A program made the translations under genes and the position numbers. A stretch of 53,750 nt of DNA from Candidatus Thorarchaeota archaeon (GTDB taxonomy: Archaea > Asgardarchaeota > Thorarchaeia > Thorarchaeales > Thorarchaeaceae), in NCBI GenBank assembly GCA_016840855.1, contig JAEORO010000184.1, positions 1 to 53,750 of the forward strand, written 5' to 3'. Each line of letters opens with the position of its first letter. The first letter of the stretch is position 1. Below are positions 1 to 9,277 of the stretch, piece by piece. The notes beneath the pieces were generated by a model that saw nothing but the letters and a program-made list of their open reading frames with translations, searched no databases and was not told where the DNA came from.

Positions 1-107
1 CTCAATAGACAGTTTAATAATGAACCATAGTGAATAGCGATTTAGCTTAGAGGATTAAACTCCCCTAATTGATGATTAGCGATAATGCCATTTTGAATCT
101 CGCTTTT

Positions 108-123
108 GGTTCAGGCTAGAACC
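108..123. promoter_or_regulatory. small inverted repeat upstream of ppdK
   Basis: Arms GGTTC (108-112) and GAACC (119-123) are separated by 6 nt and end 37 bases before the chosen ppdK start. This could be a hairpin in the leader or a protein-binding site. Five-base arms are short, so chance is a real possibility. Confidence 0.25.
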
Positions 124-160
124 TCACATTGATTCATGTTGTATGGTGGGTAATGATAAG

Positions 161-2902
161 ATGAGTAAGGAGAAACACGTCTACACGTTTGGTGCAGGAA
201 AAGCAGATGGAAATGCCTCAATGAAGAACCTATTGGGAGGTAAAGGAGCATCGCTTGCAGGAGCAACATTACTTGGTCTCCCGGTCCCGCCAGGATTCAC
301 AATCTCCACGGATGTATGCAATATGTACCTCACATCCGGAGGATTAAGTGAAGAAGTCAAATCAGATGTCAAAAAAGCGATGGCACTGATTGAAGAATAC
401 ATGGGCATGAAATTTGGAGACCCCAAGAATCCACTTCTTGTATCTTGCAGGTCTGGTGCACGAAGCTCAATGCCGGGTATGATGGAAACCGTACTCAACG
501 TTGGTCTAACAACGTCCACAATCCCAGGTCTCGTTGAAACAACCCAAAACGAGAGATTCGTCTATGACTCGTATAGACGTCTCATTATGATGTTCTCCGA
601 TGTTGTCATGGAGAAGGCTGCAGGGATAGAGCCTGAAGAGGGTTTAGGCATTCGACAGCGACTCGAGAGAATCCTAGAGAGGAAGAAAAAGGACGTGGGC
701 TGCTTGACTGACACATGCCTGAAGGTGGAAGATCTAAAGGAAATTGTGGAGGATTTCAAAGACACCATCAAAAAGACAATGGGTGTTGAATTTCCAGATG
801 ATCCCTACGACCAGTTGTGGGCTGCAATTGGTGCAGTCTTCAAGAGCTGGGGAGGCGCCCGTGCTGTAGCGTATCGAAGGATTGAGAACATCCCTGATGA
901 GTGGGGAACAGCTTGCACAGTTCAGAGTATGGTCTTTGGCAACATGGGCGACAGCTCAGCGACAGGAGTGGCATTCTCTCGAAACCCAGCAACAGGTGAG
1001 AATAATTTCTATGGAGAGTTCCTCATAAATGCGCAGGGCGAGGATGTCGTAGCAGGTATACGAACTCCAAATGCGATGAATGAAGAAAGTAAAAATGAAC
1101 AAAGCAAGGATTTACCTACACTTGAAGAAACCATGCCTGAAATTTACGAACAGCTTGTTGACATAAAGAATACGCTGGAAAATGACACCAAAGACATGGT
1201 TGATATCGAATTCACAATTCAGGAAGGAAAATTGTTTCTAGTTCAGCACAGGGTAGGTAAAAGAACAGCTACTGCGGCACTAAATATTGCAATGGATATG
1301 CTTCATACCAAGTTTATTGATGAACCAGCAGCTATCCTTAGAGTTGATCCAGAACAGCTTGGACAACTCCTCTATCCAATACTAGACCCAAATGCAGAAG
1401 CTGAAGCCAAGCTAATTGCCAGAGGGCTCCCAGCAGGGCCAGGTGGCGCATCGGGTCAAATCGTCTTTACATCTGAGGCTGCAGTTGAAGGGCATAAGAA
1501 TGGTAAGAAAGTAATCCTTGTACGCGAAGAGACCAGTCCCGAAGACATCGAAGGTATGCGGGCTGCAAATGCTATTCTCACAGCTCGAGGAGGGATGACA
1601 AGCCATGCTGCGCTTGTAACACGCGGATGGGGCAAATGCTGTATTGTTGGTGCGGCAGGTCTCGATATTAATACATTTGAGAAAACGCTGACTGTTAACG
1701 ACAAGGTGTACAGAGAGGGTGATCTTCTAACCCTCAATGGCACCATGGGCTTGGTCTATGATGGCGAGTTACCAATGATTGAGGCAACTGAAAACCCAAA
1801 ACTAAAGGAATTCATGAGCCTAATCGATAAGTACCGTAGACTAGGAGTGCGAGCAAATGCAGATAATCCTGAAGATGCTGAGATTGCTTTAAAGTTCGGA
1901 GCTGAGGGTATAGGCCTTCTCAGAACGGAGCATATGTTCTACGGGGAAGGAAGCAGTGAACCTTTATTCCTTCTCCGGAAAATGATTCTGAGCAACACAA
2001 AGCGAGAGAGACAGCATGCGCTTCAAGAACTCGCACCGTATGTCAAAGAAGACATCAAGGCTACTCTTGCAGTTATGAATGGATTGCCAGTAACTATCCG
2101 TTTGCTCGATCCGCCCTTGCATGAGTTTGTCCCCCAGTCAAGAATTGGCCAAGAAAGACTGGCTCATTCATTGGGCATCACAGTTGATGATGTTCGGAAA
2201 CGCGGCGAGCAGATTCATGAACAGAATCCAATGATGGGTTTACGGGGCGTGCGCTTAGGGATTGTTTATCCTGAGGTCTATGAGATGCAGGTCAGAGCCA
2301 TTCTTGAAGCTGGCGCAGAACTAATGCAAGAAGGTAAGAAGGTTTCTTTAGAGATAATGATTCCAGTCACTATTGGTTCCGCGGAGCTCAAGACAATGGA
2401 GTTGATAGTTGATCGGGTCTACAAGGAGGTTCGGGATGAAGTTGGTTTTGACATCCCATACCTGTATGGTACAATGATTGAGATCCCAAGAGCCTGCATG
2501 CGTGCTGGAGATATGGCTGAATCAGCTCAGTTCTTTTCTTTTGGTACTAACGACCTCTCGCAGATGGGTTTCGGTTTCAGTAGGGATGACATAGATTCAT
2601 TCTTGCCAGAATACCTAGACCGTCATATCCTAAGAAATGATCCATTTGTTAGCATCGATAAAAGAGGTATAGGTCAACTCATTGAGATTGCAATTGAGAG
2701 AGGAAAAAAGACTCGACCTGACATCAAACTTGGAGTGTGTGGAGAGCATGGTGGAGACCCTCGATCTGTTGAGTTCTTCCACGATATAGGTCTAAACTAT
2801 GTTTCATGTTCACCATACAGATTACCAATTGCGAGATTAGCTGCAGCTCAAGCGGCAATAAAATCAGTTGATTGGTTACTTCTGAAAGATAGAACAAAAT
2901 AG
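161..2902 (+). CDS. ppdK: pyruvate, phosphate dikinase
   Basis: This cytoplasmic enzyme interconverts pyruvate + ATP + Pi and phosphoenolpyruvate + AMP + PPi, linking glycolysis and gluconeogenesis. The N-terminal ATP-grasp part is recognised by GGKGASLAGATLLGLPVPPG. The central phosphohistidine loop is GGMTSHAALVTRGWG, with the catalytic His encoded at 1604-1606 (residue 482). The C-terminal TIM barrel carries CGEHGG, whose catalytic Cys is encoded at 2738-2740 (residue 860). The length of about 913 residues is normal and no part is missing. I place the start at ATG 161, preceded by GGTGG, rather than at the in-frame ATG 143, which has no ribosome site. It is monocistronic: a 216-base gap and a T-rich stretch follow. 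I am very sure of the family; the physiological direction cannot be read from sequence. Confidence 0.97.
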   Translation: MSKEKHVYTFGAGKADGNASMKNLLGGKGASLAGATLLGLPVPPGFTISTDVCNMYLTSGGLSEEVKSDVKKAMALIEEYMGMKFGDPKNPLLVSCRSGARSSMPGMMETVLNVGLTTSTIPGLVETTQNERFVYDSYRRLIMMFSDVVMEKAAGIEPEEGLGIRQRLERILERKKKDVGCLTDTCLKVEDLKEIVEDFKDTIKKTMGVEFPDDPYDQLWAAIGAVFKSWGGARAVAYRRIENIPDEWGTACTVQSMVFGNMGDSSATGVAFSRNPATGENNFYGEFLINAQGEDVVAGIRTPNAMNEESKNEQSKDLPTLEETMPEIYEQLVDIKNTLENDTKDMVDIEFTIQEGKLFLVQHRVGKRTATAALNIAMDMLHTKFIDEPAAILRVDPEQLGQLLYPILDPNAEAEAKLIARGLPAGPGGASGQIVFTSEAAVEGHKNGKKVILVREETSPEDIEGMRAANAILTARGGMTSHAALVTRGWGKCCIVGAAGLDINTFEKTLTVNDKVYREGDLLTLNGTMGLVYDGELPMIEATENPKLKEFMSLIDKYRRLGVRANADNPEDAEIALKFGAEGIGLLRTEHMFYGEGSSEPLFLLRKMILSNTKRERQHALQELAPYVKEDIKATLAVMNGLPVTIRLLDPPLHEFVPQSRIGQERLAHSLGITVDDVRKRGEQIHEQNPMMGLRGVRLGIVYPEVYEMQVRAILEAGAELMQEGKKVSLEIMIPVTIGSAELKTMELIVDRVYKEVRDEVGFDIPYLYGTMIEIPRACMRAGDMAESAQFFSFGTNDLSQMGFGFSRDDIDSFLPEYLDRHILRNDPFVSIDKRGIGQLIEIAIERGKKTRPDIKLGVCGEHGGDPRSVEFFHDIGLNYVSCSPYRLPIARLAAAQAAIKSVDWLLLKDRTK

Positions 2903-2940
2903 AAATTGGAGGAGCTTCTTATCTTGGAAGCTGCATCAAC

Positions 2941-2962
2941 TATTTTCTCTTTTGACTTTTTC
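2941..2962 (+). terminator. T-rich terminator after ppdK
   Basis: Three T-rich runs lie 40-60 bases after the ppdK stop with no strong stem. Archaeal intrinsic termination often needs only such U-rich tracts, so this is a plausible ppdK terminator. Confidence 0.4.
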
Positions 2963-3118
2963 ACCGTCTACAGTGGTTTCTTTATCATTATGGAATCACA
3001 TTGTGCAAAAAAGATGTCATAAAATATACGAAAGTAGTAAAGGCTGCGAGGTCAAAACTTAAAACTGAGATATCGCGGCCAAGGCACCAATTCACATCAT
3101 CTCCTAAGGGTTGATAGA

Positions 3119-4072
3119 ATGAAACGGATATTGGTGACTGGCAGTTATGGTCAAATTGGGACCGAGCTAATTGGTGCTTTGAGGAAGAAATATGGTGGCG
3201 ACAATGTTGTAGCCACTGGAAGAAAAAAGCCTCCTGAAATTCTCAAGAAAGACGGACCTTATTTACAGCTCGATGTACTTGACGAAAACCAGTTACATGC
3301 AATGCTCGTTGATAATGACATCGATATTGTGATACATAATGCATCCGTTCTTTCAGGGGTTGGTGAAAAGAACCCCCAACTAGCCTATAGGACCAATATT
3401 GAGGGGTCCTACAATGTCCTCGAAGCCGTTAGAATTCTTGAACTAGATCAGGTCATGATTCCAAGTTCGATTGCAGCTTTTGGACCTAGTACTCCAAAAG
3501 AAAATACACCAAATGATGTCATCACAAGACCGACAACAGCATACGGTGTTTCCAAAGTCTTCATTGAATTATGGGGAGAATACTATGTCAAACGTTATGG
3601 CGTAGACTTCCGCTCACTGCGTTATCCCGGTATTGTCAGTTCAGAGGCATTTCCAGGTGGAGGCACAACTGACTATGCTGTTGAGATTTTCTATGAAGCA
3701 CTAAGACACAAGAAGTACACCTCATTTCTTGACAAGGGAACCTATCTCCCTATGATGTATATGCCAGATTGCACCAAGTGCACCATAGACCTAATTGAAG
3801 CGGATGTGAGTAAGCTAAAGCATAGGAGTTTCAATATTACTGCAATGAGCTTTGCACCAGAGGAGCTTGCTGCGGAAATAAAGGAACACATTCCTGAGTT
3901 TGAAATAAGTTATGAGCCTGACTTCAGGCAGGAGATAGCTGAGTCTTGGCCAGCATCACTTGATGACAGTGCAGCCCGCCAGGAGTGGGGCTGGAAGCCA
4001 GATTATGACTTGCCAGCTATGACCAAGGATATGTTGGATAAGCTTTCAAAGAAGCTCGGAATCAGCTATTGA
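3119..4072 (+). CDS. tdh: L-threonine 3-dehydrogenase, short-chain (epimerase-like) type
   Basis: Predicted to oxidise L-threonine with NAD to 2-amino-3-oxobutyrate, the first step to glycine and acetyl-CoA. The N-terminal Rossmann motif GSYGQIG is at residues 8-14. The catalytic Tyr-x3-Lys pair is Y142/K146 in YGVSK. The segment LRYPGIVSSEAFPGGGTTDY followed by YLPMMYMPDC is characteristic of epimerase-fold threonine dehydrogenases and separates them from sugar epimerases. At 317 residues it has the usual length. A TATA-like ATAAAATATAC lies at 3019-3029 and GGGTTGAT precedes the ATG. A 2-amino-3-ketobutyrate CoA-ligase gene is not in the window. A threonine ammonia-lyase lies 4 kb away, so two routes of threonine breakdown are encoded close together. 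A general nucleotide-sugar epimerase is the less likely alternative. Confidence 0.88.
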   Translation: MKRILVTGSYGQIGTELIGALRKKYGGDNVVATGRKKPPEILKKDGPYLQLDVLDENQLHAMLVDNDIDIVIHNASVLSGVGEKNPQLAYRTNIEGSYNVLEAVRILELDQVMIPSSIAAFGPSTPKENTPNDVITRPTTAYGVSKVFIELWGEYYVKRYGVDFRSLRYPGIVSSEAFPGGGTTDYAVEIFYEALRHKKYTSFLDKGTYLPMMYMPDCTKCTIDLIEADVSKLKHRSFNITAMSFAPEELAAEIKEHIPEFEISYEPDFRQEIAESWPASLDDSAARQEWGWKPDYDLPAMTKDMLDKLSKKLGISY

Positions 4073-4140
4073 AACTCAATTCCATCGTCACCTTTATGTC
4101 AAAGCATGCTGGTTGAGAAAACACTGAAACGGTGAACTTC

Positions 4141-5889
4141 ATGGATAGACAGCCGCTTTACTTCACCATTTTCATCTTATCCATTCTAATCTGTTCTTCA
4201 TTCTATCTATCATGGGCTGGAGATAGAGGATTGGGAGAGGTTTCTGTGACAAGGTTGTCAGTTGAAAGTGCTCCCGGTAGATCTGTTGAAGTTCTCATTT
4301 ATTCACCAAGAACTGCAAATCACTACGAACCGATGCCAGTGATTCTGACTATCCATGGGCTCACAGGGTCAAAGGAAGGAATGTTTCCATTCAATATCGA
4401 GCTTGCACGACGAAACTTTACTGTGGTGTCTATAGACCTTCCAGGACATGGAGACTCACTTACGCAATTTGACATCTCTGATTTCTCCCAAATGGCACAA
4501 GATGCCTATGCCGCCTTGAGGTATGTGCAAACCACCTTCGCAACTGTTGACAATCAGAGCTATGGCGTTCTTTCGCACTCGCTTGGTTTTCGAGTAGCAA
4601 TTGAGCTTGAAAATTTTCCATTATCACCAAAGGCATATGCTGCAGTTGGAGATGTGGGTAAACTAACCCAAAATGAGTTCGTTGAATTTCCAAAGAACCT
4701 ACTATTTGCGATTGGATTGCTTGATGAGATAGTGAGCCAACAAGATGCGCTACAAGCAATCCGTGTAGCCACCGATAATGAATCAGCAGTTGCAGGCGTA
4801 ACCTATGGATCGTTAGATAACAAGACAGCTTATAGACTCTCATTTGGCATCTCAAATCATGCCTCTGAAATTGTTGATAGTACTTTAGTCAATGAAACAA
4901 TATCGTGGCTAGTTCAAGGTGTACAAGGAGAATCACAACTACTGCATACAAAACCACCTTCAGAGCAGGTTTACTCCAATGAAAATGTAGCATCAATAAC
5001 TGGTTCGTTCTTTATTCTTATTTCAGTAATCCCAGTTATGTGGCTAGTTTACAGTTTCCTTCCTGAAAGATTTAGACCTCGCCGAATATTGAACAAGAAT
5101 CATATCTATAATTTCAGAAAGACCTTGGGAATTAGCTCTATTCTTGGAGCAGGAATGGTAATTGTATACATTACGAGTGCACTTCTCGGATTGTATCTCG
5201 AGGACATTGGAATCACTTGGTTGAACTTAATGTCTGGGACGGGACTTATTCTATTCCTGATTTTTGAAGTAATTGCCATGATTTTGCTGATGATTTTGTT
5301 CATGGGTTCCAAGAATACAAGCACAATACTATCGATTGCAGGGGTGGAGGTTTCGATTGGTATCAAAGCAGAAGTTATGGATATTCTAAAGGGCTTTATT
5401 GTTGCGGGTTTTGGTATATCTTGGATTCTATTTTGGCTTACACTCGCTAAGAGTGTAGGACCTGGTGTACTTCTGTTATTGATCAAATTACCTATTGGAA
5501 TCCGAAGCGTTGATACAGCAATTTTGACAATTGTCGCGATTCCATTCTTTTTAGTTGAAGCTACTTGGATTAGATGGCTACTGGCAAACAAAATGAACCA
5601 GATTGAGATTTTTGAGCGGATTAGACAGATTGGAGTTCTCTTAATTTCCAGATTCGCAATGGTTGGAGTTTTGACTGTTTTAGTAATCATCGGTGCATCT
5701 GGAGCTGGCGTACCGCTAGGAAGAATCGTTCTTGTTGGTGTAATCTGGGTACGCATTATTATAGTCCAGTTACTTGCCACATTGATTTTGTCATGGGCTT
5801 CTTTAAAGTTTGAGAACACTTGGTCTGCAGTAATGGTTGTATCATTTATTTTCTCACTGGTGCTTGTAGCCACGCTACCTATTGTCTAG
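4141..5889 (+). CDS. alpha/beta hydrolase fused to a polytopic membrane domain
   Basis: An N-terminal transmembrane or signal-anchor helix (about residues 2-22) is followed by an alpha/beta-hydrolase domain to about residue 260. Oxyanion region is ILTIHGLTGSKEG, a second core motif is VVSIDLPGHGDS, and the nucleophile elbow is SHSLG with Ser at 4579-4581. The first elbow residue is Ser rather than the usual Gly. From about residue 275 to the end come roughly seven or eight hydrophobic helices with no domain I recognise. The hydrolase would lie outside the membrane, so it may be an esterase, lipase or peptidase acting at the surface. The substrate is unknown. I prefer ATG 4141, with GGTGA five bases upstream, over GTG 4132. 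Its stop overlaps the stop of the opposing solute-binding gene in one CTAG. Confidence 0.8.
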   Translation: MDRQPLYFTIFILSILICSSFYLSWAGDRGLGEVSVTRLSVESAPGRSVEVLIYSPRTANHYEPMPVILTIHGLTGSKEGMFPFNIELARRNFTVVSIDLPGHGDSLTQFDISDFSQMAQDAYAALRYVQTTFATVDNQSYGVLSHSLGFRVAIELENFPLSPKAYAAVGDVGKLTQNEFVEFPKNLLFAIGLLDEIVSQQDALQAIRVATDNESAVAGVTYGSLDNKTAYRLSFGISNHASEIVDSTLVNETISWLVQGVQGESQLLHTKPPSEQVYSNENVASITGSFFILISVIPVMWLVYSFLPERFRPRRILNKNHIYNFRKTLGISSILGAGMVIVYITSALLGLYLEDIGITWLNLMSGTGLILFLIFEVIAMILLMILFMGSKNTSTILSIAGVEVSIGIKAEVMDILKGFIVAGFGISWILFWLTLAKSVGPGVLLLLIKLPIGIRSVDTAILTIVAIPFFLVEATWIRWLLANKMNQIEIFERIRQIGVLLISRFAMVGVLTVLVIIGASGAGVPLGRIVLVGVIWVRIIIVQLLATLILSWASLKFENTWSAVMVVSFIFSLVLVATLPIV

Positions 5890-7958
5890 AAGCTTTCTTT
5901 CTTTGGTTTGCTTGCTCGATAGACTATCACCGAAGAAATAACAACAAGTTCGATTGATATTCCAATTATTAGAAAGAATCTCAATAGGTCAGGATTGCTG
6001 GGATTTAAGTCAACATCCTTGAACAAATCATAGAAGTATATCTCGTGCATGGGATTATGGACCAAGCCATCACCGTGCAACCAAGCTCGCCACACACGAA
6101 AATCTGTTTCTTGGGATAACCAAAGATATGGAAAATCATACGCTATTGTTTCCTGGAGAACATTGAGAACCTGTGTTCGTTCATCTTTATCAACTACAGT
6201 TCTTTGCTGTGTAAACAAAGAATTCACTAATGAGTTATTGTAACCTATTCTTCTAGCGAGAAAACCTTCATGATATATTATTGGAAACAAATAGTCATCT
6301 GGATCTGCAAAATCAGGAGTCCATCCTGTAAAATAAACAAGTATTCGTTGATTTCGTAACCAATCTACATAGACTGGCAATGGAAGACCTTCTTGTGTGC
6401 AATCCATCGGTTGGTGAAGTCCAGTTTGGTTGGCAAGAGGAGAAGCCCAGATGGTTATAAGAGCTTCTTCCATCAAAGTGTAAAACAGACTTGGCCCAGA
6501 TGAACTAAGAGCATAATTCAACTTGATTGTATTTTCAAGTGCATTAAGTACATTGACAAAGTTAGAATCTGTCATGGCCTGATTCCATTCTTCCACAGCC
6601 ATGGTCAGGTTTCGTGAAAATTCAAACAGAGTCCCATTGTGACCGTACATACCAATGGGGATTGGTCCCTGTGAGCGAACTCCGAAACGCAGTAGTTCTT
6701 GGTCCACAAAAGCATCAAACAGGAATGCAAAATATACCGCTTTCCTGAAGTGAATGTTGCTAAAGGGACTTTGATAATCGGTTTCGTTTATGCGTATGGT
6801 TGCCATATTGAATCCAGCGAAGAGAAGAGAAAAACTTAGGTCTCCAGTAGAAACAAACAGATCGGGGTTAGTAGTATTCCTGGATAGTGGACTCCAGGTT
6901 TCAAAAGCATCGGTTTTTAGCCAATCGCATCCGTCTGTTGTTCCAGCTTGAAGGTTTAGTTTTCTTGAATTTGAGTCTTGATTTATTTGAATTATGACAT
7001 TGATTATACTACCTGCCATTGGACTAGTTGAGCTTCTCCAATAGTTAGAATTCACCCCGAGTTCAATATAGTCATCCAAGAACCAATCAACTAATTTGTA
7101 CGGTCCTGTTCCACACATATCTTCAGCCATATGATTTTCAAACTCACCAAAATCGACCCCGTAATTTTCCCATGTCGCAAGTGAAGGATTAGAGGCGTGT
7201 AATAGCGCATAAGTTGGGCTCATAATGGATCCTGCTGAAGTTGATAATGCAGCAATAAAGGGAGAATATGGTTCTTCCAGAACAAACTGTATTGTGTAGT
7301 TATCTAGAATGTTAATCGCGCCTGAGGATGATATCCAATCGTTGAATGCATTTTGATATGCAATTGAAGTAGAACCTTCATTGTATGCAATGTTTTCTAA
7401 TGCAAATCCACCTTTTAGAGGCTCAGCAATCATCCACATGGGCCCCCATTCAGCAAAAATTTTCATCCCTCTCTCTATGTTCCATTTTACGCAGCTTGCA
7501 TTGAAAGGAGTCGCGTCATGAAAGCTAACGTCTTGCCGTAGCTCAATTGTGTATTCCAAGCCATCTGAAGATACAAGAGGAGAGGATTCTGCGAGTAATG
7601 GTTGAATAGGTTCAGAGTCGTTGATGCCAAATGGATAAGTATAGAGAGTTTCATAGACATTATACATTATCCAATTTCCGATCCTCTCATAATTTACATG
7701 AGGATCAAGGGAGTCAGGACCTGTAGATACCTCCCAAATAACAACGTCATTAGATGAGGAGGCTAATGACATTGGATCAAAATGCAGCCCGTAGGCAGTT
7801 TGCAGACTAGAGAGGGACACTCCTAATATTAGAATTACAACTAGACATGGAATGTAAGTCTTCGAGAACTCTATTATTATTCCCTCACACACTCTGTCAA
7901 ACACGATATCAGCAGAAACGGTATAAACTTGTCGCGATAAAGGTTGGACTACATGCAT
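5886..7958 (-). CDS. extracellular solute-binding protein, family 5 (peptide/nickel type), membrane-anchored
   Basis: Predicted to capture oligopeptides, nickel or a similar ligand outside the cell for an ABC importer. The SBP_bac_5 pattern is clear near the N-terminus: STGPDSLDPH, then NVYETLYTYP, then VSFHDATPFNA followed by VKWNIERG. A hydrophobic signal or anchor helix occurs at about residues 38-58, unusually far from the start. The C-terminus has a second helix (LRFFLIIGISIELVVISSVI) and a basic tail, so the protein is tethered by its end instead of a lipidated cysteine. The length of about 690 residues is at the long side for the family. No permease or ATPase gene is nearby. The start is uncertain: ATG 7958 is given, TTG 7964 is adjacent, neither has a ribosome site, and a later start nearer the signal helix is possible. 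Confidence 0.88.
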   Translation of the reverse strand: MHVVQPLSRQVYTVSADIVFDRVCEGIIIEFSKTYIPCLVVILILGVSLSSLQTAYGLHFDPMSLASSSNDVVIWEVSTGPDSLDPHVNYERIGNWIMYNVYETLYTYPFGINDSEPIQPLLAESSPLVSSDGLEYTIELRQDVSFHDATPFNASCVKWNIERGMKIFAEWGPMWMIAEPLKGGFALENIAYNEGSTSIAYQNAFNDWISSSGAINILDNYTIQFVLEEPYSPFIAALSTSAGSIMSPTYALLHASNPSLATWENYGVDFGEFENHMAEDMCGTGPYKLVDWFLDDYIELGVNSNYWRSSTSPMAGSIINVIIQINQDSNSRKLNLQAGTTDGCDWLKTDAFETWSPLSRNTTNPDLFVSTGDLSFSLLFAGFNMATIRINETDYQSPFSNIHFRKAVYFAFLFDAFVDQELLRFGVRSQGPIPIGMYGHNGTLFEFSRNLTMAVEEWNQAMTDSNFVNVLNALENTIKLNYALSSSGPSLFYTLMEEALITIWASPLANQTGLHQPMDCTQEGLPLPVYVDWLRNQRILVYFTGWTPDFADPDDYLFPIIYHEGFLARRIGYNNSLVNSLFTQQRTVVDKDERTQVLNVLQETIAYDFPYLWLSQETDFRVWRAWLHGDGLVHNPMHEIYFYDLFKDVDLNPSNPDLLRFFLIIGISIELVVISSVIVYRASKPKKESF

Positions 7959-8003
7959 TTCCAACAGGGAAAATCTTGTGCCATTTACATGAAGTGTGAA
8001 AAA

Positions 8004-9227
8004 TCAATCTTCTACGACCTGAAATTCGAGACCCTTGTCGTGCAACAGTTTTAGCATAAGTTTCACTGCTTTATCATCAGGGACCTCTAGTATCATCTCA
8101 AGCTCAGCTCTATTTGGTGGGATATCTGGGTCGAATCTGTCTTGATTAATTTCTATCACACTCACACCAGATTGAGCTACAATACTGAGTACCTTATTCA
8201 TACTGCCAACCCTATCAAGAATTGAACCCCTTACTCTCACAGATCGACCTAGTCGGAACAACTCTTTCTCAACGACTCTTGACAGGGAGGACATATCGAT
8301 ATTGCCACCCGAAAGAACTGCAACTGCTTTCTTTCCTTTGATGTCTATCTTACCGTGTTGAAATGCTGCAAGACCGACGCAACCCGCTGGCTCAACAACA
8401 ATCTTAGCTCTTTCTAGAAGCATGAAGAGAGTTCGGGTGACTTCCAACTCTTCAACAGTGACAACTCCAGAAAGCAAACCCTTCGCGATCCTGAACGTCA
8501 GTTTCCCAGGTCTCTTAACTGCGATTCCATCACAAATAGTATCTAAATTTTGAACGTTGACTACTTTTCCCGCTTCAATAGATGCTTTCATTGATGCAGC
8601 TGAGGCAGCCTCAACTCCATAGATCTCTACTTCAGGACGTTGTTCCTTAACAGCAATTCCAATCCCTGATACGAGACCTCCACCACCAACAGGCACAGCA
8701 ATGATGTCAACATCAGGGCAGTCGTTAAGAATTTCTAGCCCTATGGTTCCTTGGCCTGCAATTACATTCTCATTATTGAAAGGATGTAGAAAGGTCGCTC
8801 CGGTTTTTTCTGCCAATTCTCGTGCATGAGCAAGAGCATCATCAAAAACAGCTCCATGAAGCACAACATTAGCTCCATACCCTTCTGTGGCTTGAATCTT
8901 GGCAACAGGAGAAAACACTGGCATGACAATAGTTGATTTTATTCCTAATCTTGTTGCAGCATATGCAGTTCCTTGTGCGTGATTACCTGCAGATGCAGCT
9001 ACAACACCTGCTTTCTTCTCTTCATCTGAGAGTTGCGACATCGCATAAGCAGCACCTCTGACTTTGAAGGATCCAGTTTTCTGTAAATTCTCCAGTTTGA
9101 GATAGACATCACCACCAGTAATCTGGCTAAAGGTTGATGTATGGTCAAGTCTGGTCACATGTTTAATACCTTGCAGAATCTCTTGAGCATCCAAGATTTT
9201 TGAATATACCTTGCTGTATTTTCCCAT
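8004..9227 (-). CDS. ilvA: threonine ammonia-lyase (threonine dehydratase) with ACT domain
   Basis: PLP enzyme that deaminates threonine (and probably serine) to 2-oxobutyrate. The PLP lysine is in TGSFKVRGA (K55 from this start), SAGNHAQG is the substrate loop, and PVGGGGLVSG is the phosphate-binding glycine loop. The last roughly 80 residues form an ACT-type regulatory domain. At about 407 residues it matches the single-ACT TdcB-like/archaeal group rather than long biosynthetic IlvA with two ACT-like domains. It could serve catabolism or isoleucine synthesis; no other ilv genes are present. ATG 9227 is chosen because homology begins just after it; TTG 9257 would add ten residues. It follows the membrane-protein gene on the same strand and may be cotranscribed with it. 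Confidence 0.93.
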   Translation of the reverse strand: MGKYSKVYSKILDAQEILQGIKHVTRLDHTSTFSQITGGDVYLKLENLQKTGSFKVRGAAYAMSQLSDEEKKAGVVAASAGNHAQGTAYAATRLGIKSTIVMPVFSPVAKIQATEGYGANVVLHGAVFDDALAHARELAEKTGATFLHPFNNENVIAGQGTIGLEILNDCPDVDIIAVPVGGGGLVSGIGIAVKEQRPEVEIYGVEAASAASMKASIEAGKVVNVQNLDTICDGIAVKRPGKLTFRIAKGLLSGVVTVEELEVTRTLFMLLERAKIVVEPAGCVGLAAFQHGKIDIKGKKAVAVLSGGNIDMSSLSRVVEKELFRLGRSVRVRGSILDRVGSMNKVLSIVAQSGVSVIEINQDRFDPDIPPNRAELEMILEVPDDKAVKLMLKLLHDKGLEFQVVED

Positions 9228-9277
9228 TGTAGCCACAGTGTCAAATAAAACACTCAATCAGATTAATGATTCCTATA

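Noticed and set aside
5106..5873. Open frame of 255 codons on the minus strand inside the hydrolase gene
   Set aside because: It lies opposite the membrane half of a well-supported gene, its translation is Ser/Thr/Ile-rich with no domain, and it has no ribosome site.
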